Shown: positions 43,962-56,417, numbered from the stretch's first letter. The stretch is 64,000 nt of DNA from Gymnopus androsaceus JB14 (GCA_009733575.1 ML769589.1:61609-125608); one strand, 5' to 3'. Translations and numbers: made by a program. The notes: generated by a model from the sequence alone, not told the origin.

Positions 43962-46900
43962 TCAATCGAAAACATCCGTCGCAAATCGCCCCTTCAACAA
44001 CGTTTCGAGTTCTGCTACTGCTGTGACTTCGTCCAAATTAGGACGGAGAGATCGCAGAATCTCTGCGCATTGACTTTTAACTGCCTTTGCAACTTTGTTC
44101 GACCCGCAGACGAAAGACTAGATCATTAAATTAAAAATGAGTTGATAGCAAAATATGCAGAATGGGTAAGACGTACTTGTGCTTTCTGGTTGAAGGCATT
44201 CACAACATCTTCCCTATCAACCCATAGACGACTGAAAAAGAAGCCATATCGATAAGCAAAGATGCAGATCAAGCAACCAAACAATACTTACTCTTGGATG
44301 TACTTGGATCCTTTCGACTTGTCTGGAAACCTTGAGAATGCTGGCCGGACATCCACGAACACCAAGCTTCGTCCATTCCGCCAGATCATCGTCACAATAC
44401 AAGAAATCGGCCTCGGGATCACGACAACCGAAAAATAGAAGGATCTTCCCGACTTCCCGGCCGGACATCTTTTGCAAGGCTCGCTCCTGAAGACGAAAGC
44501 AGTCAGTGACGACTCCATGAAGTAATCTATAAAACTGAACCTGGATGAACCCTCTGATTGGAGCCAGGCCAGAGCCCGTACAATAAGCAACCAAGGGAAT
44601 ACTAGGGTCTTCCGGAGGATGGAAAGCAGCAGCGGAAGCACGAACGGACATTTGGACTCGATCGCCAGGGACTAGCTCTGAAAGATAGTTGGAAGCAACA
44701 CCGAGGAAAACCTTTCCTTCTCCGGACAACGCTTCTGCTTCGAGTACGCTCACAGTGAGAGTGACGTGCTGAGCGTTCCAGAGGGGAGAAGAGGAGATCG
44801 AATATTGCCGAATTCGCATGGGCGGAAGCATGCGGAGGTACGTAGAAAGGTCAAGATTGAGCTCCTTGGGATATTTCTCGAGGAGATCCAGAGCGCTTAG
44901 TCGGCGCAATAGAACGGTATCTTGATAGGAATCCTTGAGTTTAGTCAATTCAGCTCGGACTGTATCGTTGGTTGTTGCCTCTATTAGAATACGGAGATCC
45001 TGAGTAGTTGCCGGTTGTGAAAGTTCGACATAACCGCTAAGTATTTCGGCAAGCAAAACGGGCTTGTCCACTGGTAGGAATGTCGGAGCCACAGAAGAAA
45101 TCGTGACCTATACCGAATACTCAGCATTATCGCTATCTTCTAATAAAAAGCTCTACTTACAGTTTGCTCGTTCGATAATCCAAAGCGAGCAAGTACCCTA
45201 CGAACATCTCGAGGAGGATTCTGAGGCAAACTGCAACAAAGGTAAGCAAGAAGAGACCGGGTGAAGAAAAGCGAATTACATGGTAAGGTAGTCACCCGCA
45301 CGGTAGGTCGAACCTTCAGGAAGCTCAAATTCGATATGTCGTTTGATAGGATGACCTGGTTTAGTAAGAATACGGTTTTCAACGACTCTTCCTAAGGCTG
45401 CATCGGTTTGACGCAACGCAGCAGGCCGACTGGTGCCGGAATCTACAATATCGACCACAAATCCGGAACTGGGAGAGTCTGAATGAACAGTGGAGTAGGC
45501 CTGATAGACGTTGAGAGCCAATCACACAGAAGTTCAAACAATCGTGTACTCGCCTTGGTCAAAGCCATCCATAAGTCGCTCATAAACTGGTCAAAGACCT
45601 CGAAGAAAGTTCCTTCGCCACTGTCGCCAGCACCTCGGGTGAGAAGACGTTCTGCACCCCTCTCCTCCAGAGTTGTATCGACAAGAGTAGGGATGCGTTG
45701 ATAGGTTTGCGCCCAATCGCTGTTTCCGCAGCCAAAGACCGCGTAACGCACACCTTTGAACTCCTCCGCCTTGAGAGCTGACAGCCAGTCAACAAAGCGA
45801 GCGGCATTATCAGCGGGTTGACCTGGGTATACACTGTCAGCTTGAGGGAGTGTATGTTAAAATTGAAGGTTTACCCTCGTATGAAGCGGTACAAATAATC
45901 ACTGGACCATCGGTCGGAAGATGCCCTGTTGTTGAATCTAAGGTGCCTAGTTTCGGAGCAAATCCTACGAGCAAGATTGGTATCAGTCCTGACTTCCTAG
46001 TACATGGATACACGCACCATAATTCGGAGCATCATTTGCAATCCTTTGAGCAAAAGCTTCGGAAGTCCCAGTATTCGATCCATAGAAAATATACACCGGG
46101 CGCCTTGCTTCGCTTAGAGCACTGGATGCAGCACTAACCGTGACATTGCTCTGCTGAATCTGCTTGGGCAGTGCTGTTGATGTTGAGCGGAATTGCGGAG
46201 AGCGATTACGAAGCCTCGCGCGGATGAAAAGGTCTTTCGGCTTAACCGTAAGAGCTTGCTTAAGTTCCAGATTGTACGCCGGATCGACGAACGATAGGTC
46301 GAACTTTTGAACAATTGAAGCCATGACGAGGCTAACTTCTTGCCACGCAAACGGCCTGCCGATGCATCCTCTCATTCCGAATCCAAACTAGAGCACACTT
46401 CAGATTTAGGGTCATGTAGTCAGAAGCAAAACATACAGGTTGCCAGGCATTAGGCTGAAGAAGGTTCAGTTCCAGAATAGGCAAATGAGGAGATAAAGCA
46501 CTTACAGGGAGTGCTTCGAATTTTCCATCTAACATTCTTTCAGGACGGAATTCGTGGGCCTGGAAATAGTGTTCAGACATCGGCACTAAAAATAAAGATA
46601 ATCACAAACATCTTCTCCCCAAACTTTCGGATCCTTTTGGTAGACCCATGTATTCACGACAACTCTAGATCCCTTCTTGATGAAGTACTTTCCATTTGCA
46701 AGGTGAGTGTCTTCCAGAGCACTTACAGTCCGCCCAGGTGCGGTAGGAGAAAGACGAAGTGTTTCGCGCATAAGCGCTGTTGAAGAGTTCGCGGATCAGC
46801 ATTATATGGATGAAAGGATCTAATATCGTGAATTACCGTTGAGATAAACCATCTTACTCAAGTCTTGATATTGAACGGGCTCCCCGCCAAGGACTTCGTC

Positions 46901-48372
46901 AACTTCAGCTTGGAGTTTGCGCATCGTTTCTGGGTTCTTGATCAGATAATAAGTCATGAAGCTCATCATGCCTGTAAATTATGATGAGAACAGGATGGTA
47001 ATATAAAAACGTTCTTGTTAGCGTACCTGATGAAGTTTCGTGGCCTATACATCCAAGAAATGAGATTAAACAAAGAATAAATAAAGTTACAAAAGACGCC
47101 GATTTACCTGCAATGAGGAAAGTAAGAAGCTGAGAACAGGTCGTCAGTTTCTGCAAGCCAAAAGGTCGGAACACTTACATTCTTCATTATAGCATCATCT
47201 GGCAATCCTTCCCCAGTCTTTGGATCCTTCGAGTACAGCATGGTGTTTAGAAGATCCTTCTTTTCGACGGGATTCTGTTTTCGTTCCTCAAGAACTAGGA
47301 AGCATTGCATCAAGTTTGAGATTTGGGTGACACACAAAGACACTCACTGCGATTACCGATGTCCGTCATAAACTTCGCGTCCTCCTCCCACTTTGCTGTA
47401 GTCCCGGTCATCAAGGCTTGTATGATAGCTGGACGACTAGCGCGAGCGGAGGCTTCTTTCAAGAAATCGGTCATGGCGGCAGCGAAAGGAGGTTGATTTT
47501 CCTAGGACCAAAGGTTAGTTAAGATCATGGATGCGACACTACAACATACAGTGTAGAATGAGTTTAGTCTGTGGTATAAAATGAGGTTTGTGTTTTTAAT
47601 CTTAAGAGGTGTTGAGCTTACCGGTACGACATGGAACACAAGGCAATGGTGTCGAGAGCGACTCGAGTAAGATCGTCGGATGGATCGATGACATGTTCTG
47701 GTCCGAAACTAAAACCAAAAATGAGCAAGAGTATTCTGATCATTGCGATCTAAAGCATGTACCGTTCCCACTAGAAATAACGGTCAGAATCACAAAAGCA
47801 AGAACGGAGGATTGTACGAACTTTGAGAAGAACCTGGTCACAGATATCACGCATATCTTCTATCATATCTCGAACCGCCAAAGTGTTGAATGCAGGCATT
47901 AGAAGACGATCTATTTGTGACGCCATTAGTTGCTTGGTATACCAGAATCCATTCAGATCGCATACGTGCAATGCCCCAGTTGGGTTCGTGTTGATGAGCC
48001 TGATCCTCAAGATGTGAAAAAGAGACAGTATCGTTTGAAAATAGGGCTTACTGTGAACAAACCATCCCCTGCGAGGTGACGAACTTGCAACAATCCTCCG
48101 CCTACAGTTTTCCTAAATCTGGCTTCATCGGAGGCTTCATTTACGAGCTTTTGGGTATTGAGGAAGATCGATTCTTTGCCTATAGTTGTATTAGTCAATA
48201 AGGCTCATAGATAGGACTATTGTTGTTGTTTCGTACCGAGAATATCGAGCTTGAATATTTCACCATACTGCTGCGCTAAGAGGATGAAACCGTGAGTAGG
48301 TAGTTCTTTATCGAGCTGAGTGACATTTCCGATAAAAGGGATTCTGGGAGGCTGAGGGATTTGGGTGGTCAT
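43962..48372 (-). CDS. self-sufficient cytochrome P450-reductase fusion, CYP505 type
   Basis: Start MTTQIPQPPRIPFIGNVTQL at 48372; stop 43962; many short introns; about 1050 residues. P450 half: GIAHRILMPAFNTLAV, I-helix FLIAGHETSSG, K-helix RETLRLSPTAPGR, and the haem loop FGFGMRGCIGRPFAWQE. Linker, then reductase half: FMN site VYIFYGSNTGTSEAFAQ, FGCGNSDWAQTYQ, FAD site MRIRQYSISSSP and GVASNYLSELVPGD, and NADPH site YCTGSGLAPIRGF, ILLFFGCRDPEADFLY, FVCGSNKVAKAV. This is the fungal P450foxy/CYP505 arrangement, which hydroxylates fatty acids near the omega end using NADPH without a separate reductase. One extra base near 44368 breaks LGV-VDVRPAF. The N-terminus shows no long membrane anchor, as expected for this soluble class. 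Confidence 0.92.
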
Positions 48373-48405
48373 GGTGGTGCAGATTAACTCGCGCTAGCCC
48401 TATCT

Positions 48406-48414
48406 GAATTTATA
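48406..48414 (-). promoter_or_regulatory. TATA box of the CYP505-type gene
   Basis: TATAAATTC on the minus strand, about 35-40 bases upstream of the ATG at 48372. Confidence 0.5.
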
Positions 48415-49297
48415 GGAAGAAGCCATGTCTCAAGGTTCATTTCGGTAATAAGGCGGTAGAAAAGGGTCGTCAAAAGGTCTGACTGTTATTGTAGAGCTTC
48501 CGAGCTATGTCGAAGAATGGATGTCAAAATGTAACGCAGCAACAACGACGCGACGCGACGAGCCGTCGGCGACCAATACTGATTTCCGGCTATCGGCTAA
48601 TGTACCAGTAACGTCACGCTATCGCGAGACAATCCCCGACTGCTTCCACAGAAAATCAACAGAAATCAATATAAAGAGAAGGGGCTACTCTAAAGACCTA
48701 AGGTCTCAGCCTCGCGGCCTGTGCGTTCAACAGCCCAGTCTAACGTATACAAAGCGTAGCTCATCGAGTTCGCATCGAGCTTTTCTTATTGTGCTCTTCT
48801 AATACCTCTAAAGATCGACCCATAAATAGCTTAAGTATTCTCGAGTGCTCTCACTCTATCATTTCCGGCGCATATGAAGCAGGAGCGCACGGGTATACTC
48901 ATCTTCTGTCCGGACCTGGTCGCAATTAATATGTCAGAGTCTGTTACGATGCTCTGCGCATGAGGGCTATTAAAGCAATTCTAAGTTAGCGGGAAGTCTT
49001 GAATTCAGCATTATGAGCATGTTACATACATGCAGTTCGTTCGGATGATGCACCTCCGGATCGACTGAGCTCGGATAGCGCTCGGATAGACAGTCGCTGC
49101 CGGAGGGAATTGAAAGCTTTAGTGGAGTAAACGATGAACGACAGATAAATCATATTTGTGTTCTGTATATCTGACTTCAATATATATAACAATATACGTG
49201 AAAATTCCAATGGCCTTGAATGATGATTGCATTCCAAGATAATTCTCCAGCCCTCTTCATATTCAAAGACAAAGGACAAAACGTATTACCAAAAAGA
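48415..49297. other. intergenic spacer
   Basis: About 880 bases between the P450 promoter and the NLR 3' end. A GACGCGACGCGACGAG motif lies near 48549. No gene is seen. Confidence 0.4.
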
Positions 49298-52200
49298 CTA
49301 GCGGACAGTACGCTGGCATACCGAAACCACAGAAACATTGCCCAACGTTTTGGTGAAAAACACAAGTGTAGATCCAGAAGACGCCCATCCGCAGATATCC
49401 TTGAAGCGCATCTGACATCTCTTTTCACCTTTCAAATCCATGAACCAGCCATCTCTAATGTATACATCGGAAAACTCTATTCCTGAGGTTGACGTCGGCG
49501 TAAAGTTTTGGGCAATATCTAAAACACCAGCAGTGGATAGAATGTATCGGTTATCCGGAGAAAAAGATAGCCGTAACAGGTCTTCATCGAACCGTTGCGA
49601 GCTTGCGAGGCTGACTGATGATTCGCAAAGATTTATCCTGTGAACGGCCAAGCACTGGTTTGTGCTGATAGCGAGCATCTCTCCTGTCTGAGACAGCGAT
49701 ATAGAGCGTATGTGTCTGAGATCACCTTGATCGTCAAAACTGGAAGATTCCCAAACAATCCCAGCTACTTGTTTTCCATATTTGTGCGGAAGCCGCATGC
49801 TCCGCAATACCGCCTTGTACGATACACAGGAATAATGAAGAATCTCCAGAGAATGAGCACGCGGAAAGGAAAAGGTCACCAGATCCAGAGGGGATTAGTC
49901 TGGCATAAGTCTCGAAGGGGATGGTAGTTCCTCTGACATATATTCTGTCTTTCGAGATGGAGGCAAGTAATCTGCCGTTTGGACTGAACGTGACAAAGGC
50001 TACCGCGTGAGGATGTCTTTCCCGTTCCCAACAGTATAGAACGCTCGACAGTCCTCGATTCCAAAGTGTAACAGCGCCATTGTCAGATCCTGTGGCTACC
50101 TTCCTACCAGACGACATGGCTAAAGCAGTCACACGCATCTGGGCTGCAATAGGCAATTCTATAGCTCGCATATCGAAAAGCACTGTTTTTTCTCCAGGAC
50201 AGATATGGCCACACTGCAAGTACTTGCTGTCTTTGGAGAATACAACGGACGAAATCGTTTTGTACGTCTCGTTCTGAAGTTTCATCAAAGGTTGCAACGA
50301 TCCGAAGGTATCCCAAACCGCCAAGAACGATACCCCGACGACAGCAAGGTATCTGGCGTTAGGGCTCAATGCGAGCGAGGTGACGGGACAAGATATATTG
50401 AAAGACACGGAAGGAGAGAGAGTAGACGTCGCATTGTTGGAAAGAAGGTTCCTATAAAACGATATCCGGGAATTTCCAGCAACAGCGAGTGCATTACCAT
50501 CGGAAGAGAAAATAGCACACAGAGGTTGGTCATGGAAAACAATTCTTTTTGAGGCGCCCGGATTTAGGCTCCTGAGCCGAAGACCAACCAGGATATGGCG
50601 TGGCGAGAGTGCGAGCAACCGTTCCTGAGGATACTGGTCTTTTCGACATCGCAAGACGAGGCGTTCCTCCCAGCTTTTTATATCCCAAACCCGCACCTTG
50701 GACGACGTTGAAATAGCGACTAGCGTACCATCAGCAGACAGTGCCAATACGGGCAAAAGCTGGGACTCGGAAACATACTCTTGCTCCCAAAATGGCTCCT
50801 TTGGCTTCTTCTCTGAGATCGTCCACAGCCATACCTCTGCAAGACCAGAACGCAACATGGTAATAAGCACTTGGTTTTGCCCAACCACTAACGCATCGAT
50901 ATACGACTTCGAGTCTGACTTGGACAAGAAGACCGCACAATCATTCTTGGAGCTGTCCCCGATTCCGACGCAGCCATTCCAAACGACAGTGAAGCAAGTG
51001 GCGTCTTGCGACAGTAGAATTTTAGGCTCCGTTGAACCGGGTTCAAGGGAGAATGGGAGTGAAAGTAGCTGCCTTCGATGGCAAGATACTTCGGTAATCT
51101 CAAGAGAGGGTCCCACATATGGATAGCGTTCGGCCAGCCTCCTCCCAGAATGAGTCAAGGGAAGAAGAAAGGTTCGGTAAACTTCAGTCGCTGATGACTT
51201 TATAGCTCGTTTGGATACCTCGAATGAGTTGGATGCATCAAGAAGTATGCTATTGAGCTGAGATAGGGAATCGCCCAGAATGTAGCTACGGTGCATCTAC
51301 CACATAACGATGAGATCGGTGAATTCACGTTGAAAAAATAAAATATAACTCGCCTCTGTCCATTGTATAAGGGATTTCAACACTGAATCGACGATTTCCA
51401 CATCCTCAAGAACGCTTAACACTTCCAGCCAGTGAAGTAGGTGTGTAAGAAAGAATTTCTTCAAAACGACAAGAAGTTCCCTGAGATCCTTCTCATTAGC
51501 CGCTGTCCCAATCATTTCCAAATGCTTAGCCCAATAGCGGCAAGCGTAAGATAAAATCCCATCGACGTTAAGCGAGAGTAAAGAAGCAGAAAGAAGAGCT
51601 TCCCCGCCAGACATGTTGTGGTGTAGACGGACACTCATATGGCGAATAAGGCGATGCGTGATATGAAGATGCGACGACGAACCGCCGCCCACTGTCTTGA
51701 CTCCCAGTTTCACGTACTCCTGGAACGACGAATGGTGAATGTGCACCTTCTCCGATTCAGTTTCGAGCACAGTCTTAGGAAAACTGTTGAAAAAGGTGCT
51801 CAGCTGCTCAGCTGGAACTTCGACCAAGGTGGCCAGGTCCGTTACACTGAGAGAATTCCTTCCAAGGGCGACTATTACCAAGGCCGCGCGCAGACCTCTC
51901 GCCAGAATTTCCTCTTTCCTTCCCTCCTTCATTATTGGAATCGGCTTTGGCCAGCGCATTTGTTATGTGCGTATCATAAGTTGAATCCATGTGGCGGGCC
52001 ATAAGACGGCCAAGTGTATCCCGCTGCGTTTCTTGGCTGTCCAACGGGGAAAGATCTTCGTTCGTGCATGCTGTGTAAGCAATCAAGAACGAGCAATTGG
52101 CGCCATCCATATAATCCATCAACGAAATGATGCTTTTTAGACTGAAGTTTCTGGCTTGCAGCTCTACGGAGAAGAGAAGTCGCAGATCATGGCGCAAGTT

Positions 52201-54130
52201 CTGGGGTTCGACATCGTCGAGTGAGAAACGTCGACATGCCACGGAGATGATGCCTTGAAAGATTTCGGAGCCGGAACGACAACATACAAGAACCTTCAAC
52301 GTGGGTACTTCGGCGACGTTTTGAAGTAGAGCGTCGACTATCTCTAGCACATCATCAGATTCTTTACACTCGTCTAACCCGTCGATGACAAGTAGCGTCA
52401 CTCCAGATAGCTTCGTCAAAGAGTGTATTAACAGATCCTTGAACTGCTTTCCTGGACGGCCATATATAGAACATTGCTGCCTCGGCACACCCTTCAGAAT
52501 AGCGAATACGTCCTGGCGATGAGCAAGCTGGGCAGCAAGAGTAGGGAAGATGAAGTTCGAGTTGCTAGCGTCTTCGCGCAAAGACGTACAGAAGAATCCG
52601 GCAAAGCGAATATCAGGGTCCTTCTGTAAAATATGGGAAATGGAGACTGCTATGGCTGTCTTTCCGGATCCAGGGCTTCCCGAAAGACAGAAAATTTGTG
52701 GTGAATCTTTGGCGTCGGCCCTCGCCCAGTCTTCGATCTGCTCAAGAACGTCCAATCTTGTTCCGGCATGGCACGGTCGCAAACTACGGGGGAGGCTATC
52801 GAGTACAGCATTTGGGGCTTTCAAGAGGCTTGTGAGGATCCCTGGGTCGTCGTTAGCAGGCGAACGATAAATCGGACAAGGTTAGAAATACATTGTTGCT
52901 GCAAGTCCTGAAGATCGAGACGTATGAGTTAGACCAGCGGACGTTTCGAGAATAAAAATCTAACGAAACTCACATCTACTTTTGGAACTAATTCCTGGAG
53001 CAAAAGTGAGATAGAGATCAAGAATACGCAGAATAACTTACGTGCATGTCGAATGAAATATCCTGGAAAAGGCTGCGTAAGAGAATGAACAGTTGTTCTT
53101 AAGGCAACTCACCCCGATTTGTTTCATTGTTTGAAGGTGTAACTGCATCTACTCCGAGATTAGTAAGTCGGGCTTTCATAAGGAGTAGAAAATGCTTTTG
53201 AAGTACCACTATGTCGTTGAAAATGTCGTTGATCTTCTTCGTCAAAGCTACTATTTCTTTTGCAGTCGAAGCTGCGGAGAGCAGTTTCGAGAGTGTTGAT
53301 GAATTTCTGTAAGTGAGCAATCTGTTCATTGAAACGTGCTATATCCCTAGAAAGATTTTAAGGACTTTAGGAGAGGTTGGAGGGACCAATCAAATGACTT
53401 ACGGCTTGCAAAGTAACGGTCAGAAGTTTGGTGAAGTTTGCGGGTAGTAAAGAGCGATTTTCCTCATAAGGCTGTATGAGTTCGGCTAGTTTTTCGAGCC
53501 TATCGAGCAAATAACCAAGATCTTCATCGTTGTCGCAGCGTTTCTACAATCAAGTTGAGAGCGCAGCTGAATGATCATGATGAACCATACCTCGTATTGG
53601 TCGGCCAAAAATTGAAGTCCACCAACCAACGTAATCATACCAGTGAATGGAACGTCAGATGCGACAATTCCCAAAACCTTCAAAATCACTTGAGCTTTTT
53701 CGGTTATATTGAGAGTTTTTGATTTTGGTCGTTCAGAAGGATGCTCAGGAGTAGAATTGGGCGCAGGGTCATCACGAGCATTATCTAGTTCGAGAATCAG
53801 CTCTGGCGCTGAACGAGGCATGGAAATGTTCACCTTCAGTGGCGATTGCGGTAGTCTTGGTACTGGAAAAAAGTCCTTCACCCGTGACAGTCCTCAAGAC
53901 TTTCAAAGCCTTTTCTCCGATGGTAGTCTGCAATTTCGGTGGTAACGGAGGACGTTGTAGCACTTCTTGCGCGTCATTGGGAGCTTTATCTGTTCGAGAA
54001 TCAGATACCGCTGATACGTACCAGACAACAAGAAAAACGCACCTTCAGCAACAGTAGTAAAGCTAGATTTCCGAGTGGTCCAGCTGAATAATGATGCCAA
54101 AGTAGCACGAAATCCAGAGACAATCGGCAT
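49298..54130 (-). CDS. NLR-like protein: helical N-terminus, NACHT NTPase, WD40-type C-terminus
   Basis: Start MPIVSGFRATLASLFSW at 54130; a TATAAATA box lies 41 bases upstream. Several small exons code a helical region (EKAQVILKVLGIVASDV, GYLLDRLEKLAELIQPYEEN, KEIVALTKKINDIFNDIV). The NACHT core (52824 downward) has Walker A GSPGSGKTAIAV, Walker B VTLLVIDGLDEC and the sensor LKVLVCCRSGSE. A winged-helix-like part (LARGLRAALVIVALGRNSLS) leads to a WD40-type propeller with SSKVRVWDIKSWEER, ARYLAVVGVSFLAVWDTF, KVATGSDNGAVTLWNRG and FSPDNRYILSTAG, stop 49298. Single-base breaks lie near 53868 (T-run), 51938 and 49738; a GC-AG intron is likely at 51350-51297. Fungal NLRs of this plan take part in non-self recognition and programmed death; here that is inference. 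Confidence 0.88.
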
Positions 54131-54170
54131 GGGTGTTTGTCAGTAGAGCGCGTGAGGAGCCAAGTCAAGC

Positions 54171-54181
54171 AGTATTTATAG
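54171..54181 (-). promoter_or_regulatory. TATA box of the NLR gene
   Basis: CTATAAATACT on the minus strand, 41 bases upstream of the ATG. Confidence 0.5.
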
Positions 54182-54980
54182 CGAGGAGCCCAGGTTCTCG
54201 CATTGCCAAATCAAAGAAGTTTCTTTTTGTTGCTGTAGAATTCGATCGAGTCGAAGCGTAAAAGTCTAATAAGCGCTGCGGTTACGCGCTATCGTTGGAT
54301 TCCACATCGCCAAATCCACGTCGTAAATCACGTCTTAATCCGTGATATCCATGAATATGCAATCCGAGTCAACGATGCAAATACTGTCACTAGTAGACTG
54401 AAAATTGACCAAGCACTGCACAACCTAAACCTATGCAAATGACCAGCATGAGCGAAGGTCTTCTTAAGCGATGCCCACTGACTCACCTCGAGGTTTTGAG
54501 GTAATAGCGTAAATTGACGTGAAAGACGACGCTAAGCTCACGCCTCAGTGCTCGCTGCTTCCGAGCGCGTCGAGAAAGTCGAGAACATATTCATCGAAGT
54601 CGTGCACTGGCGCCCAAGAACAAGCAATAGTTGAGTAAATGGTATTGCGGATTGTAATTCGAGGCTCCAAGGAATTCTAGAATATTTAATGCAAATCCTA
54701 ATAGGAAGCTTAAGGAGCTGTGAACCTGCCATGGTCAAATGGTTGGCGTTCGCAGAGTCAACCTACATGAAAAGTTCCAGTTAGAAAGTGGTTTGTTAGA
54801 TCTCACGTATCGTACCTTTGAGATTAACATCATTGAGGAGAGATCTGTCTTTTCTGTACATATATCCCAGGCACTGGCGACAGGTTCAAAAGTTGTTCTG
54901 GTCAAAGCGCGACAGGCGCTAGCGTAAACGCTCATTGAACCCGAACCTGCCCTTAACGAAGCCCATGCGTTTCCCGAACA
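54182..54980. other. spacer upstream of the U2 snRNA gene
   Basis: About 800 bases. Short open frames at 54538-54935 lie on both strands without motifs. No supported gene. Confidence 0.4.
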
Positions 54981-54991
54981 CTATAAAAACC
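54981..54991 (+). promoter_or_regulatory. TATA box of the U2 snRNA gene
   Basis: CTATAAAAACC starts about 28 bases upstream of the predicted RNA 5' end. Position fits a polymerase II start at about 55009. Confidence 0.6.
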
Positions 54992-55008
54992 TTACCTCCT
55001 CATTTGGA

Positions 55009-55196
55009 ATCCTCACCACTCTGGCCTTTTGGCTTAGATCAAGTGTAGTATCTGTTCTTAATAGTTTAACCACTATTACGAGGGCACCGCCCTCCGTATT
55101 TGGTTATCTAATTTTTGCCGCCCCTGTTCTTCGTGCTCTGCTTGCAACACGGGGACGCGATGACCTTGCTACTGCAGTACCGGCTTGTGTCGTCGG
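55009..55196 (+). ncRNA. U2 spliceosomal snRNA
   Basis: The conserved U2 5' region is present: TCTGGCCTTTTGGCTTAGAT and then CAAGTGTAGTATCTGTTCTT (55021-55059), including GTAGTA, which pairs with the intron branch site. A stem IIa-type hairpin follows (AATAGTTTAACCACTATT), then a GAGGGCACCGCCCTC hairpin, the Sm site TAATTTTTG, a stem III around CCCCTGTTC...AACACGGGG, and the stem IV loop CTGCAGTACC. Length near 188 matches U2 in animals and fungi. The 5' end is set by the TATA box; the 3' end is approximate. U2 binds the branch point during intron removal and should be expressed at high level. Confidence 0.93.
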
Positions 55197-55499
55197 GGGA
55201 TCTCTTTCCTTTCTTTTTGATTGCATCTTGGCGACGCTGTCTCTTGACGGTTAGCAGGTGGAAACAAAATGGATTCAAGGAAATTTTATTAATCTTTGGG
55301 ATGTTCCGCTTTCGAGCGACTGCGTTAGAATTTCTCCATTAATAACTTACATGTACTATTGTGGTTATTGCAAAGCAATATATATTGGTCGAAGCTGTTG
55401 ATATTATGCCCCTTTCTGTACTGGGAAGGCGAACCTGTAAATAGTGCTTTTGTGTCCGAATCAAGTCCGAATGCTTTTTCGCTTATCTTGTATTGTGCA

Positions 55500-56197
55500 T
55501 ACTATGGTACGCAGGGATATGCTTCCGATGCAGTTGGGGCACAATGAAAGAAGCGATTAAAATTCTGAGTAGACAGATCGTTTTGGCCTACTTTAAAACC
55601 CCCAAATTGAGCTTCCTAGATTTTTTACGATTTTCCTCGTTGCGTCGGGCGCTGCCCGAGCAAAAACAAGGATATGCTGTTTTTTGATGGCTGTAGTCAC
55701 CGTCCTGTCACGTAGCGGCAGAACCGGCAGTCTCACAGAACCGCCGATGACGCGCTCAGAATCGATGACGTTGTCAAAATCGGATTGTGTTGGTCAGTGC
55801 CGAGCGGAACGGCACAGTCGATTGTCACGCTTGAGCTCTCTCTTTACCGGTTCCTCTCTCCATCATGCTATTCTTCATATTTCCCTTAGAAATTTTAGAT
55901 CTGACCTCTTATGATACTCACTTGGGCGTGTAGCACTTCACCCGCACTTTTGTAATTCATTTTCTTGTGTTCCTGACTGTTTGATGGGTGTATGCAACTC
56001 TCTCCGCTCAATGTTTCTTTTAGTGTACTCATTTGTCTCAAGTATACCTTCCACAAAGTATCTGGCACTGACGAATACAACGTAAAGATGTTGTAAAATA
56101 ATTGCAAAAGCTGCCCGATTACAGAGACTGCCTTGATCGAGCATTTTATGTAAAAAAGCATATCCCTGTCCGCAGCATATCCCTGCGTACCATAGTA
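55500..56197. mobile_element. 698-base segment bounded by 24-base perfect inverted repeats
   Basis: TACTATGGTACGCAGGGATA followed by TGCT at 55500-55523 is exactly reverse-complemented at 56174-56197. The right arm also holds a tandem repetition of GCATATCCCTG (56155-56185). There is no transposase and no convincing target duplication. The right end abuts a second inverted-repeat element at 56198. It may be a non-autonomous DNA element, or the two arms may be independent pieces of related elements. Confidence 0.6.
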
Positions 56198-56417
56198 AGG
56201 GCTGTTCAATTCCACTCGCACTCGCTCCAAAATTCGCGAACGAGAATGGTAACGAAGCCGATCAGACGCGTTTGCCGTAAAAAATGCACTGGCGCTCGTC
56301 AAGCGCTTACAAGAAAGGCAAATCGGCTAGAGATTACTTGATTACCATCTCTGGGCATTACCATTTGGCAACGAGTGTCCCTCACGAATTTTCTCGCGAG
56401 TGGAATTGAACAGCCCT
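56198..56417. mobile_element. MITE-like element, 220 bases with 22-base terminal inverted repeats
   Basis: AGGGCTGTTCAATTCCACTC plus GC at 56198-56219 is matched exactly as its reverse complement at 56396-56417. Size and perfect termini fit a miniature inverted-repeat transposable element. No open frame. A TA lies at the left flank and overlaps the right end, but the target duplication is not clean. It sits 65 bases upstream of a tRNA gene. Confidence 0.75.

Noticed and set aside
53486..53881. Separate gene starting at MKDFFPVPRL
   Set aside because: The first residues are created by the T-run frame change; the rest is the N-terminal region of the NLR gene.
55359..56302. Two small proteins sharing YYGTQGYA
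   Set aside because: The shared peptide is just the translation of the 24-base inverted repeat arms; no other coding sign.
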